Shown: positions 32,795 through 43,251, counted from the stretch's first letter. The stretch is 64,000 bases of DNA from Aquimarina sediminis (GCF_002895435.1 NZ_POYJ01000001.1:868001-932000), one strand, 5' to 3'. Notes: generated by a model from the sequence alone, not told the origin. Numbers and translations are program-made.

Positions 32795-35700
32795 CTACTC
32801 AAACACCAATTTACGTGTCTCTGTCCCTTTGGGAGTTTCTAATAATAGTAAGTATACTCCTGTGGGCAATGACAAAGAATAGTCTAACAAAAAGTCCTGA
32901 TTATTCTTTTCTGATCGCTCATGCATGGTTGCTCCAGACATAAGGTTGATAATCTTCAGGCTAATATTAGCATGTTCTGCCAGCGTAATCTTTGTTTTAA
33001 AAGCTCCTCCGTTAGGGTTAGGATATACTATAAACTCTTCTATAAACTCTCCTTGCGAAGCAAAAACTTCTGGTGCTTCTATTGCTGGTTGTACCAATAC
33101 GGTTTTGGTAAAATCCTGATAACAATCTCCTTGATTCGATCTTAAATTAATATCATAAGGACCCGCCCCATCAAACTTAAGCACCAATTTTTCTTCACTT
33201 TCTGAAATCACCTCTACTCCCTCTGGGATAGTCCATTCGATGGTTTCTCCCATTGGATCGCTTACATTTACCAAAATTACCTCCTGATCATCATACGCCT
33301 GAGTGGTAATTAAGAAATCAGCATCAATAGGGGTATCAAAAACCTTAACCTCTATCTCTCCAATCCCTATACATCCCAGACTACTGGTTATCGTTGCCGT
33401 GTAACGCCCGGCATTGGTAATTTCTACTGCACTATCTGAGCTTACAAAACCATTATCACCAGACCATGAATATACCGCTCCCGGATCGGGTATTGCAATA
33501 TCAAGTTGTAAAGACTGTCCATTACATAAGGAACGCTCTTGCTCCATAGCAACTACAATTGGATCAGGATTCGTAAGTGTTTCTTCAAAAAAGGCTTTAC
33601 ATCCTTTGTTATCTTCTACTTCTATTCGATATGTTCCTGCAAATAATCCATTAACACTTGTGGTTGTATTCCCTATATCCCAGGTATAGGTATACGGAGG
33701 GTTACCACCCGTAATCTCCACTTCTATCTGCCCATCGTTGCCCTCAAAACAAGTAGGATCTACGACTGAAATTGGCGTGATTTCTAACCCATTGGGCTGT
33801 TCGATTTTTACACTACCTTCTATACGACACCCTTTGGCATCGGTAACAAATACTAAATAAGTTCCTCCGATCAGATTATTGACCGTAGGAGTATTTTGCC
33901 CATTACTCCATTCATAACTATATGGAGGTGTTCCTCCGGTCACCATAACAGTTGCCTCTGCATCATCACCATTAAGACAGGTAACTACCGTATTAGTAAA
34001 GGCTATTTCTAATTTATCAGGTTGCGGTAAATATTTTGTTTCATCGGTAGCTTCTACCAACCTATATTCTCTGGATCCATCTGGGGATATAAATTCTTCA
34101 TAGGTTCCCAGTACAATGCCATTTTTATCTTCTACATTAAGGGCATAGGTTCCTACACTTTGATGATATATAATATTATCATTGGTAGGTATATCTACCC
34201 AGATGCCGCCAACTAGTTTTTTCCAGTTATAGCAATAGGGTTTAAAGTTAGCTCTACACTCATCTGCTCCAGCTATAGTATTCTCAAATGGTACTCCACC
34301 AGTAACCGTAGCGATCAATGCTCCATCCTGAAATTGATCAGGAATCCCTAATGGACTATTAAAATCAACTCCATCATTATATTCATTTTCGATATGACAA
34401 GAAATAGGCAAATGTATATCTATGGTTACTTGTATGGGTTCTGGTTGCTCCAGTGTATATTCTGAATTAATTTGAAAACAACCTGTTTTATACGTGGCTT
34501 CATCATACTTAGCATCCCAAACATTTAGATAATAGGTACCAGCACCAATAGAATGTAATGTAAGCTGATACCCTTGATCTCCCGACAATACTTCTGTAAA
34601 TACTGAATTAAGAACTTGACCCGCTTCATTTTTCCATTCGAACCTATAACTACCGTCAACAAACTTAGACCCTCCAAAAATTCTAGCCATAATTCTACCA
34701 TCTTCAAAACCAAAAGCGCTAGGTTCATTAAGCAAGGTATAGGCTATACCTATTGGATCTTCTGGCTCTGTAATACTTACTGATACCAGTTTAACCACAG
34801 ATGTTGGCTCATTACTACTATTTAATTCATAAGCGACACATTCTACGGGATAATCTCTTAAAACCTTTTTTACTTTGATATCATAGTCTCCTGGTTTTAC
34901 ATCTATCATTCTATGTTGTAAACCATTATTAAAATCTATCCATGCAGAAAAAGCACCTCCATCAAGTCTATAGGAATACTGAAATTTCCCAGGATTTCCA
35001 CCTTTTGCAGTAATCAATATCTCTCCATCATTATTATTATCAGGGTTGCTATCACCATCATCACACCTACTATTAACCCCAACCACAGATTCAATCTCCA
35101 CCACACTTGGTTGACCAATAGTGAAATTCATAGAATGATCAGCATCCTCTGAATATGTATTATAAGTTCCATAAAACCCAAGTACCGTGGCTCTATAGGT
35201 ACCTGGGGGTAAATTTTCTAAAGTATATGTATCTCGTTTTCCTGATATAGGATTCACTTGCAATTCTGTAATATCTCCTGTTGAGGGAAAGCTCGTTGAT
35301 CCAACCTCAGGTAGAATTACTAATTTTTCTCCAGAAAATAATTCTCTAGAAAATGTAAAACGTACACTACCATCAACACTGGAATAACAACTGGTTAAAA
35401 ATTCTTCTTTAGCGCTAAATGTTGGAGCAGAAGGTACTATCGTATAAGTCCTTGGAGGCACAGAATATCTGCGATCATTACATGAACTCATCCTAAACTG
35501 TATCTGTTTTCCTAAATAGGATTCTACAGCTGCCCCCAATATATCTCTTGCACTTATATTCATTATAGGCTTACCGCTGTGAGCCATAGGTACATCATGA
35601 AAATTCACAGCATTATCTATACTATATTGCCAAGTATAAACACTAAAGTTTTCTGGAAAACCTGGAGTAGCTTTAACCTCTACCTTTCGATCCATTGGCA

Positions 35701-36172
35701 AAAAATCATTGATTCCGGGAGATAGAACATCAACCAAAGGTTCTGCGTTAATAGTAATATCAGCAAACCATAATGCATTCCCAAACAGATTGTCTCCATG
35801 GTCAGTACTTTCTGAATAAAAACAAGTATAAGGATTCTGTAGCGGAAAGTCTATCGAACTATTTGGTCGGGGACCGCTACAACTACTTCTTTCACGACGC
35901 GAAGCCCATAATCTAATCTTATGAATAGTCACATTATCAGGAACAGATATTTGCTTATCAAAATCTATCCTAAAAGGAGCAGTATTATAACTTTGTCTAT
36001 GTACCTCTCTTACATCTCCATCACTAAGGGTAACCTCGACACCTAGTTCAGCACAATGCGCATTCTTACTATGATGTGCATTTCCATGAACGCTTATCAT
36101 ATACTGTATCTGTGCATTTGATATAGTAACTCCAAAAAGAATGTATACAATAATTACTATTTTCTTCTTCAT
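32795..36172 (-). CDS. SprB-repeat protein with T9SS type A sorting domain (1125 aa)
   Basis: A signal peptide (KKKIVIIVYILFGVTISNAQ) leads to a ~590-residue N-terminal part with several beta domains. Two canonical SprB repeats (about 740-890) follow, with the CLNGDDAEATVMVTGGTPPYSYEWSNG and CFEGNDGQIEVEITGGNPPYTYTW phrases, then a PKD/Ig-like segment. The last ~80 residues are a T9SS type A sorting domain (FIVYPNPNGGAF...ISLKIINLMSGATMHE...LPTGVYLLLLETPKGTETRKLVFE), so it is exported through T9SS and anchored at the surface. It starts 4 bases after the FN3 gene upstream and is clearly co-transcribed. It may be the surface filament or adhesin of this locus. Confidence 0.85.
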   Translation of the reverse strand: MKKKIVIIVYILFGVTISNAQIQYMISVHGNAHHSKNAHCAELGVEVTLSDGDVREVHRQSYNTAPFRIDFDKQISVPDNVTIHKIRLWASRRERSSCSGPRPNSSIDFPLQNPYTCFYSESTDHGDNLFGNALWFADITINAEPLVDVLSPGINDFLPMDRKVEVKATPGFPENFSVYTWQYSIDNAVNFHDVPMAHSGKPIMNISARDILGAAVESYLGKQIQFRMSSCNDRRYSVPPRTYTIVPSAPTFSAKEEFLTSCYSSVDGSVRFTFSRELFSGEKLVILPEVGSTSFPSTGDITELQVNPISGKRDTYTLENLPPGTYRATVLGFYGTYNTYSEDADHSMNFTIGQPSVVEIESVVGVNSRCDDGDSNPDNNNDGEILITAKGGNPGKFQYSYRLDGGAFSAWIDFNNGLQHRMIDVKPGDYDIKVKKVLRDYPVECVAYELNSSNEPTSVVKLVSVSITEPEDPIGIAYTLLNEPSAFGFEDGRIMARIFGGSKFVDGSYRFEWKNEAGQVLNSVFTEVLSGDQGYQLTLHSIGAGTYYLNVWDAKYDEATYKTGCFQINSEYTLEQPEPIQVTIDIHLPISCHIENEYNDGVDFNSPLGIPDQFQDGALIATVTGGVPFENTIAGADECRANFKPYCYNWKKLVGGIWVDIPTNDNIIYHQSVGTYALNVEDKNGIVLGTYEEFISPDGSREYRLVEATDETKYLPQPDKLEIAFTNTVVTCLNGDDAEATVMVTGGTPPYSYEWSNGQNTPTVNNLIGGTYLVFVTDAKGCRIEGSVKIEQPNGLEITPISVVDPTCFEGNDGQIEVEITGGNPPYTYTWDIGNTTTSVNGLFAGTYRIEVEDNKGCKAFFEETLTNPDPIVVAMEQERSLCNGQSLQLDIAIPDPGAVYSWSGDNGFVSSDSAVEITNAGRYTATITSSLGCIGIGEIEVKVFDTPIDADFLITTQAYDDQEVILVNVSDPMGETIEWTIPEGVEVISESEEKLVLKFDGAGPYDINLRSNQGDCYQDFTKTVLVQPAIEAPEVFASQGEFIEEFIVYPNPNGGAFKTKITLAEHANISLKIINLMSGATMHERSEKNNQDFLLDYSLSLPTGVYLLLLETPKGTETRKLVFE

Positions 36173-36176
36173 ATAA

Positions 36177-38261
36177 TTAATATGTTATATTAACCACTTC
36201 TATCGTACTATAGGCACTATTTTTTAATATCGCTTTTAGTTGATAAGTATATTTTATATTGGGACTAACACTTTTATCTGTAATTTTTTTTATTCCTCCA
36301 GGTAATTGTTTCCACAATACTGGTTTATTACCTTCTTTGTTTTTATAAATTAATATCTCAGAAACGTTATCATTTGTAATTTTCCAGGATAGATCAATCT
36401 TATATCCTATTCTATCGGCTAATCCCGTAAAATTCTTTACTACTTGTATTGGCTTATTTTTCTGTATTGTTAGCGTTAAAGGTGTAGACGGTATTGAGGT
36501 AAGCCCTGATTCATCTTCTGCAAAAATGGCATATCTATATTTTTGCCCTGTTACAACTTTATTATCTACGAATTTAGAAATCGTATCTGTTTGATATATC
36601 ACCTGCCAACCTTTATCGGCTATAGCTACTTGTTGACGATATAGTTTGTGATGCTTAACGTCTTCACTACTACTATTGATCCATTGTAACTGTACTCCTT
36701 CTTCTTTTACTTTATATCCCGAAAATATTGGAGATGATGGGGGTACTACATCGGGTTTTTTTAGCGCCAGTTTTTCTGAGTAGTCAGACATATTAAATCG
36801 TTTATCTACAGCTACAATCTGATAAAACACTTTGGTATTCAACGATTTTACCTGTACTGTATCTGTAAATGTAGTTTGCTCGATGGGAGCTACAGTAAGT
36901 TGAGATACTTCTTCTTTTTCTAAGTTTCCTCTAAAAACACGATACCCCAACATATCTTTTTCTGTATTTGCCTGCCATTGTAATTGCACCACTCCAAGGG
37001 AATCTACGACTCCTGTTACTCCCTGAGGTTGTGATGGAGGTATAGAATCTATGGTTTGTACAAAAGCTGTTAAAGAGGTGGTTTTTTGATTGTTTTTTCC
37101 TATCGCAGTAATTCTAAAGTAATTAGAGGGTTCTGGTTCCAAGTAGATTGTTTCTCTGGCATTAGAAGGGATATCTGCCTGTACTACCTTGTATGGTCCT
37201 TTTTCTTGTGCTGCCCAATTAAGTTCGAATCCCTGGATTTCATTTTCTACAGCTTTTTCAAAACCCCATTGTAGTACGACACCGCCTGATACATCAAATT
37301 CGTATTTTGAGATATGAGGTACAGCAGATAGTTTTTTAACTCCTTGCCCAGAAGCTATTTTTGAAGCTGGGCTTTCTTCTCCAAAAGGAGAAATCCCTTT
37401 AACTCTATAATAATATGTTTTATCATTCTGGGATAAGGTATCCACATAAAACATACGTTTAGAAGGGCTTTCAGGTTTATCATTAAGATTAACCAAAGGA
37501 GTATCTCCCAAACGCTTAAAATCTGTACCATTCTCAGAGCGTTCTAAGTAATATGATGTAAATACTGTTTTGAACATTTCATACTCCCAAGTGAGTAATA
37601 TACTTTTATCATCTCCTATTGCTATAAGATCTATGGGTTGAGGTAATTCTTCTTGTTTACTGCTTTCTACAAATACATTACCTTCTTTTACAATCAATAC
37701 CTCCGAAGGGATCGCAGTTTTTATTGTATAAAAATAATCTTCGTTTTCTTTGATAGTAGCATCGATATATCCTAATCCACCCAATAGTGCTGCCTCAAAG
37801 TTGAGATCAGCGGCAAATAATGCAAACGAAAAACGCTGTTCTATTTCTTTAGATTTATTAATGATTTGAGCAATTCCACCTTGCATTTCTTCAACCTGAA
37901 AAGTTTCACCATACAATGCTTGTGCAAGAATAGCTGCATAATCATTTTTTTCGATAATACTCTCCCATTCTGCCATAGGTTTAGGAGTAATAGGAACTGG
38001 TGTTACTATCTTTTTTTCGGCTGTATCTAACTGTTTGCCATCTCTTTTGATAGTATATCGTTCTATAATATACCCATATTTATTTGCCCTTAACCAAGCT
38101 GTTGCACTTGTTATAGCCCAGCGTAACCTAACTTCGTTTGACTTTACTCTAGAAATCACTTTGACAGTCGGAGAGTCTTCCTTCAAATTCTGAGATTGGG
38201 AATGCATACTACCACTAACAAGCAATAAACAGGTAATTATTAAACATAAATAGTTCCGCAT
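36177..38261 (-). CDS. Exported multi-FN3 protein (694 aa)
   Basis: A signal peptide (MRNYLCLIITCLLLVSGSMHSQ) precedes a region of about 200 residues and then four to five fibronectin type III domains. Typical strands are LLTWEYEMFKTVFTSYYLERS, YYYRVKGISPFGEES, VQLQWQANTEKDMLGYRVFRG and VQLQWINSSSEDVKHHKLYRQ. No T9SS sorting domain or lipobox is present, so it may stay periplasmic or associate with partners at the outer membrane. Its start codon shares a base with the stop of the 1592-residue gene (TAATG), and the SprB-repeat gene follows after 4 bases. That coupling suggests fixed stoichiometry in a complex. Confidence 0.75.
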   Translation of the reverse strand: MRNYLCLIITCLLLVSGSMHSQSQNLKEDSPTVKVISRVKSNEVRLRWAITSATAWLRANKYGYIIERYTIKRDGKQLDTAEKKIVTPVPITPKPMAEWESIIEKNDYAAILAQALYGETFQVEEMQGGIAQIINKSKEIEQRFSFALFAADLNFEAALLGGLGYIDATIKENEDYFYTIKTAIPSEVLIVKEGNVFVESSKQEELPQPIDLIAIGDDKSILLTWEYEMFKTVFTSYYLERSENGTDFKRLGDTPLVNLNDKPESPSKRMFYVDTLSQNDKTYYYRVKGISPFGEESPASKIASGQGVKKLSAVPHISKYEFDVSGGVVLQWGFEKAVENEIQGFELNWAAQEKGPYKVVQADIPSNARETIYLEPEPSNYFRITAIGKNNQKTTSLTAFVQTIDSIPPSQPQGVTGVVDSLGVVQLQWQANTEKDMLGYRVFRGNLEKEEVSQLTVAPIEQTTFTDTVQVKSLNTKVFYQIVAVDKRFNMSDYSEKLALKKPDVVPPSSPIFSGYKVKEEGVQLQWINSSSEDVKHHKLYRQQVAIADKGWQVIYQTDTISKFVDNKVVTGQKYRYAIFAEDESGLTSIPSTPLTLTIQKNKPIQVVKNFTGLADRIGYKIDLSWKITNDNVSEILIYKNKEGNKPVLWKQLPGGIKKITDKSVSPNIKYTYQLKAILKNSAYSTIEVVNITY

Positions 38262-41200
38262 TATCTAAATTTTAAGGTGTTTTTAAAATCAATTTTAGCT
38301 TCGGTACCTTTTATTCCACCGGGTAAAATATAATTCAACTTAATCTTATATTTTCCATATCTCATGAAATAGTATTGCGCTTTGGTTAATGACATAGCAG
38401 CATGCTGTCCATTAATTAAACCTTGTGTAAAATCACTATACACCTGATCTCTTAGATCGACAAAATCTTCTTTATAAATCCTTGGCAAATTATATCTATA
38501 TGGGAAATTAGTTTCTATTAGATTTCGATTTACATCGTTTTCTAGACTTGTAATGTAATCACTCCCTATTGGCAAAGCTTTTCTCGGAGGGACTCCTAAT
38601 ATCTCGATTTCTCTTCTTGTAATTTGATACTTTCCGGCAATCGGATATGAATTGTATAATATCGGATTGATATCTTCTGTAAAATACGAGTCTGTTAAAA
38701 TCGCCTTCTGAATTACTAGTGCCTTGTTTTCAGAATATGAATTCCCCCTTAACTCCACTAGATCAAAACCTTCATAATTCGAAACATTATTAAACAAATA
38801 AATTACATCTGAGTTAATTTTACCAACACTATAGTTTCTTACAGAAATAGCTTTTATTTTATTTGCAAATGTTTTATATCTACTAGATTTAAATTCATAT
38901 GCTAGCCGTTCTATTTCTCCTTCTTTCAGTACATTTTCTGCAGTATTTTTTCTAATTTCGACAGTATTATCATCACCATAATCTCTTTTATCACTGGTTG
39001 TTCTAGAATTTACCGTACCACCCGATCCTTTTGTGGCACTAACAATTGACATCAGATATTTTGTTTCTTTACTTACTTTTGGAAGTGTGTAACTCACTTT
39101 ATTTTCTCCATTATTATACCCAAATTCGGACTCTTGTATTTCTCCTGTTTCATCTATATATTTTATCACGCTTTTCCATTGTGCATCATCAAATAAATAG
39201 TCTTGCCCTCTTTGTAATTGGATATAACCATTCTTATATTCTCCTGAGTAAAATAATTGTTGATCTACTACAGGATACGAGTATTGAATATTATGAAGTG
39301 GTATATGATCAGGAGCTCCACCTGTAGTAAAATTACGTTCTTCTTTTTCTATTGCTTTTTGTCCATCTACCAATATGGTCTTAAACGCTCCATTTACTTT
39401 TTCCTGAAAACTAACTTCTACCGCTACCTTTAGTTTGGTGTCTGGAGGTAAGATATCATCAGAGATAAAAGTTGTTCTGTCATTCATTCGACCCCATTCT
39501 AACTCTCCTACGATCTCTTTTCCTGTCTCATCTATAATAGCAAAGCGTTCCAGAATAACTTTGTAGGTTTTATCGCCATCATCTTCTGGGATTACTATGG
39601 GTTGATTTACTCTCATAGCGAATGCAGCTTGTGGAGCAGCAAAAACATCAACATCACTATCTCCTTCTTTTGGGGTTAGACCTGTAATCATTTTGATTCC
39701 ACCAAGCGGAGATGCATTATCCAATTCACACTCCTCACCGATTGTCATTTTAAATCTAAAGCTTCCTTTGACCAATCCTCCTAAAAGGTCATAGTATCCT
39801 CCTACATATCCTCTAAACCAAAACGGATTTGGTCCTTTACCTTGTAGTAAGACAGCAGCTCCTCCTTTGATAATTGGGATTTTCTTTTTTATAAAAAACA
39901 GCTTAATATTTATTCCTAACTCTCCTTGCAAATAGGCATAGGATTGTCCATTAGCATACCAGCCATTAATACCAATCTCATCATTAGAGCCAACACATTT
40001 GGCACTGCCATAATCTTTTAGCATAATATCAAAACCAACACCTGCCTGAAAACGAGCATATAGAATTAGAAAATTAAGATCCCCCGTATCTATTTTGAAA
40101 TCTGCTCCAAAGGCAAATCCTCTTCCTTCTCCTAATGCATTTAAATCACGCATATAGTCTAACTCTTCTGCATCTACTCCTAATATTTCTGCTACTTCTG
40201 GTGGTGGTGGTGGGCTACCTGGGATACGATCACCCATCATAAAATACCCTCCTGTTTCTATAGAGAAAGAGCCTACGCCCATTTTTAGCCCCAAACGATC
40301 GGTGGGTGTTCCAAAATGCACATACCACTCATCGGGAGAGACATGAATTACTCCCCACCCTGCTCGACCTCCTGATGCTCTTCCTTGCACTATCCCTCCT
40401 GGAACATTTACATATAGATCTAGAGTAGCGTGAAAAGAATCATTTACAAAATCAAACTCCATCCCCATTTTGGCACTAATTGATACCTGCCCCACAATAT
40501 CAGGCTCATATTCTGTATCGGCCTTATCCAAGAAAGTCTTACCTGCTTTGCTATCCATGACTCCGTTTATGAGTTCACTATCAACCATCCCGCTAAGTTT
40601 ATCGGTTAGTTTGCCTACAGGATTTGGAAAATTAAATGCTTTCATGACTTGGGCTTCTCCAAAAAAGCCTAGTCTATTTACGCCGCCTTTATTGTTAAAT
40701 TCTATTTCAAAACCAGCTCCAACTGCTATTGCGCTTTCGTCTCCAATAGCTCCAAATACCATTGCTTTTACCCCCAGGCTAGAGTTTTCGCTAGGGATAT
40801 ATGAAAGTCCTGAAGGTGAAAAATCAGGTCCTGCATTGGGCCTTCTTGTCATTTTATAAAATGCACCTCCGGCAAATCCAGATATTTGTATAGGACCTAC
40901 TTGTATTTTTAATCCATGGACAGCTGCATCCACATACCAATACCTAAAGTCTTTTTTTCCAAAAATTGCTTTACAAGTTAAAGGTCCAAATTTGCCAAAT
41001 GTTCCTTCTATTTCGGCAGAAAAACCATCTCCATAGATAGGATCATTATTCATAAGTTCCAGACCTCCTTTGAGCTCAATAGCCCCCATATTAACAGCTA
41101 TATTAATCCTGGAGAGATGGAGTCTGTCATATTTCCATCGTTGTTTGTAGTTTTCTTCCTGAAACTTTCCAAAAATTCCTAAACGGGCATCACCAGCAAA

Positions 41201-43039
41201 GCCTTTGTCCTTTTTACCCATCAGATTGATCATAAGATCAAATTCTATCCCAGCTTCAAACTCGTTGGACATAAAAGCAATATTGCCTATGGATACAGGA
41301 AAATTTGCTAATTTGACTTCATCTCTGTATCCGAAGTAATCTACCTGAATAATCGGAGATACAGTCTGAAGCACCAGGTTTTGAAATTCTATTCCTTTAA
41401 ATTGAACCGTATGCTTCTCTTCGTCATCTCCTTCTCCTGTAGTATATGTTTGCCCTTCATTGGCTAGTGATTCCTTCTGACTGGCAGAGATTGCCATACG
41501 ACCATTTAAAACTGCTTTAGGTCTAAAATTACCGTCAACTACCATAAGTTCTACTGAAGAATTTGGTAATAGTTGTGCTTTGGCTTTAAAAACATCAAAA
41601 CTTAAGGTATCTAAAGTAGATACAACCAGGCCATACTCTTCTTCAGAAATAATCCCTTCGTAGCCTAATCCCATTTTACCGTCTGCTCCTGCCTGGGTAT
41701 TATTATTTTTTCCTTTATCAGAGATTGGAAGTAATATTTGCCCTCTAAAATCTGCTCCTACTAATCTATTAGATGCTAACTCTATACCTATCCTATCTAC
41801 AGAATATGCCCAAGATTTGGATTCTGATGTTCTACCAGATTTTAATGGAATTACATTTTCTGCAGAAAAGTATCCTGAAACCCCATAACTATCTATTAAA
41901 AGATTTGCTGCTTCAAAAGTAATTCTGCTCTTTTGAGAGATACTCTCTTCTGTCTTAAACTCTTGAGGCAACCCTACTTTTAGAGATTGTACATATACTC
42001 CTCGCCAGGTATCCTCATTTGGCAGCAATAATCCATTATCATAATAATGCTGTGGAAAATTAACATTTTCGGTTCTAAGATCACTAAAATCAAAAACAGC
42101 TTGATTGACAGAGAACATAAATTTATCAGGCTGGCTAGCCATCACAAATGGAGATAAACTTATTTCTACAATAAGGTCATTCCAATCTGAAGCTATCGCT
42201 CTAAAATTACCTCGTACCCTATTAGGTATTTGTATAGGCTCCTTAAGTGCTCCCGTATATGTTGTAGTTTCTGGTAATGGTTGCCCAATACCATCTACTG
42301 GTAAAATCATATTTCTTGAAAACTGAACCTCTCCTTCAATTCCCATTTCTTTTACACCGTCACAATCTATGGTAACAAAAGTTCTATTTAGAGTATCTCC
42401 TGTTCTATAATCAAACCCTCCTTTAAGAATTAGCAACCAATTCCCTCCATTAAAAGGGATAAATATATCACCAAGTAATACCAAATTAGCTTCACCTATA
42501 ATTCCTCCCTGATGAGAGAGTTTTACATTATTTGCTCCAAAAAACAGCTCTATTGGCAAGCCTTGCTCATCAGACTGAGGTAAAATAATTTTCACAAAAA
42601 CAGTTAGTTCTGTAAACTCTTTTGTGAATCTAGCTTTTGTAAATCCTAATTGGTACTCGACCTCATTTAGTTTATGTTTTATTCCTACAGGTAATACCTG
42701 TATATCTTCATTGCTAAAAGAAGACACCCATCTGCCAGTGCTATCAATTTCTCTAAACCCAGCTTTTGCTTCAGACCTCGCATCATTAACACTTGCTACT
42801 GGAGCTGGGAATTCATTTTTAATGTTATCAAAAGTAAACTCTGGAAGTGCAATCTTATTGATCAGATTGTGGACAGGAAATTTTTTATCTAATTCTGGTA
42901 AATGAACAAATTTTGAAATCTTTTGTTCTTCTTCAATAGGATTGTTTTTCTTTATGGATAAAGAGTCTTTTTCGCCAGCAAAAAGGTTAAAAGAGTATAA
43001 ACCAACACACCACAAAAGTAGGAGTAATTTTATTTTCAT
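38261..43039 (-). CDS. Very large exported beta-rich protein, first gene of the surface operon (1592 aa)
   Basis: I do not recognise a named family. It has a signal peptide (MKIKLLLLLWCVGLYSFNLFAG) and about 1100 residues of repeated long strands with Gly and aromatic residues (IELKGGLELMNNDP, GPIQISGFAGGAFYKMTRRP, LGLKMGVGSFSIETGGYFMMG), compatible with a beta-helix or large barrel-like assembly. The C-terminal ~450 residues look like Ig-type domains (KLKVAVEVSFQEKVNG, YLMSIVSATKGSGG). No sorting domain or lipobox is seen. It heads a coupled operon with an FN3 protein and a SprB-repeat/T9SS protein. Because of its size and position it could be the structural core of an export or adhesion apparatus serving the FN3-headed toxins; that is inference. 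Confidence 0.65.
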   Translation of the reverse strand: MKIKLLLLLWCVGLYSFNLFAGEKDSLSIKKNNPIEEEQKISKFVHLPELDKKFPVHNLINKIALPEFTFDNIKNEFPAPVASVNDARSEAKAGFREIDSTGRWVSSFSNEDIQVLPVGIKHKLNEVEYQLGFTKARFTKEFTELTVFVKIILPQSDEQGLPIELFFGANNVKLSHQGGIIGEANLVLLGDIFIPFNGGNWLLILKGGFDYRTGDTLNRTFVTIDCDGVKEMGIEGEVQFSRNMILPVDGIGQPLPETTTYTGALKEPIQIPNRVRGNFRAIASDWNDLIVEISLSPFVMASQPDKFMFSVNQAVFDFSDLRTENVNFPQHYYDNGLLLPNEDTWRGVYVQSLKVGLPQEFKTEESISQKSRITFEAANLLIDSYGVSGYFSAENVIPLKSGRTSESKSWAYSVDRIGIELASNRLVGADFRGQILLPISDKGKNNNTQAGADGKMGLGYEGIISEEEYGLVVSTLDTLSFDVFKAKAQLLPNSSVELMVVDGNFRPKAVLNGRMAISASQKESLANEGQTYTTGEGDDEEKHTVQFKGIEFQNLVLQTVSPIIQVDYFGYRDEVKLANFPVSIGNIAFMSNEFEAGIEFDLMINLMGKKDKGFAGDARLGIFGKFQEENYKQRWKYDRLHLSRINIAVNMGAIELKGGLELMNNDPIYGDGFSAEIEGTFGKFGPLTCKAIFGKKDFRYWYVDAAVHGLKIQVGPIQISGFAGGAFYKMTRRPNAGPDFSPSGLSYIPSENSSLGVKAMVFGAIGDESAIAVGAGFEIEFNNKGGVNRLGFFGEAQVMKAFNFPNPVGKLTDKLSGMVDSELINGVMDSKAGKTFLDKADTEYEPDIVGQVSISAKMGMEFDFVNDSFHATLDLYVNVPGGIVQGRASGGRAGWGVIHVSPDEWYVHFGTPTDRLGLKMGVGSFSIETGGYFMMGDRIPGSPPPPPEVAEILGVDAEELDYMRDLNALGEGRGFAFGADFKIDTGDLNFLILYARFQAGVGFDIMLKDYGSAKCVGSNDEIGINGWYANGQSYAYLQGELGINIKLFFIKKKIPIIKGGAAVLLQGKGPNPFWFRGYVGGYYDLLGGLVKGSFRFKMTIGEECELDNASPLGGIKMITGLTPKEGDSDVDVFAAPQAAFAMRVNQPIVIPEDDGDKTYKVILERFAIIDETGKEIVGELEWGRMNDRTTFISDDILPPDTKLKVAVEVSFQEKVNGAFKTILVDGQKAIEKEERNFTTGGAPDHIPLHNIQYSYPVVDQQLFYSGEYKNGYIQLQRGQDYLFDDAQWKSVIKYIDETGEIQESEFGYNNGENKVSYTLPKVSKETKYLMSIVSATKGSGGTVNSRTTSDKRDYGDDNTVEIRKNTAENVLKEGEIERLAYEFKSSRYKTFANKIKAISVRNYSVGKINSDVIYLFNNVSNYEGFDLVELRGNSYSENKALVIQKAILTDSYFTEDINPILYNSYPIAGKYQITRREIEILGVPPRKALPIGSDYITSLENDVNRNLIETNFPYRYNLPRIYKEDFVDLRDQVYSDFTQGLINGQHAAMSLTKAQYYFMRYGKYKIKLNYILPGGIKGTEAKIDFKNTLKFR

Positions 43040-43124
43040 AAAAAAGTGTTAAGATTTGGGTCTACAATATTACAAAAATTTAGGGTATTTATACAGCAAT
43101 TATACGGCATACACTTAAAAAAAA

Positions 43125-43160
43125 GGTTCTGGATCTTCAACTTCTTATAAATCCAGAACC
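43125..43160. repeat. 36-nt hairpin repeat, copy 2 (terminator-like)
   Basis: Arms GGTTCTGGAT (43125-43134) and ATCCAGAACC (43151-43160) are flanked by eight A (43117-43124) and seven T (43161-43167), so here the hairpin has the form of a bidirectional terminator. Its reverse complement matches the hairpin at 12382-12417 except for one inserted and one deleted loop base. Confidence 0.8.
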
Positions 43161-43193
43161 TTTTTTTACTAAAAATTTCTACTTATACAGTAA

Positions 43194-43228
43194 CAAAAAA
43201 AGCCATCTCAAATAAAATTGAAATGGCT
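43194..43228 (-). terminator. Terminator after the DUF6591-like lipoprotein gene
   Basis: Arms agccatctcaa (43201-43211) and ttgaaatggct (43218-43228) pair with one mismatch, followed on the minus strand by a T run (A run 43195-43200 on plus). It lies 24 bases beyond the lipoprotein stop. Confidence 0.75.
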
Positions 43229-43251
43229 TCTTAATTATTAGTAAAGTAGTA

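Noticed and set aside
32617-32943. Short charged or Ser/Leu-rich frames on both strands
   Set aside because: They follow from the purine/pyrimidine-rich repeat composition and overlap the 3' end of the SprB-repeat gene.
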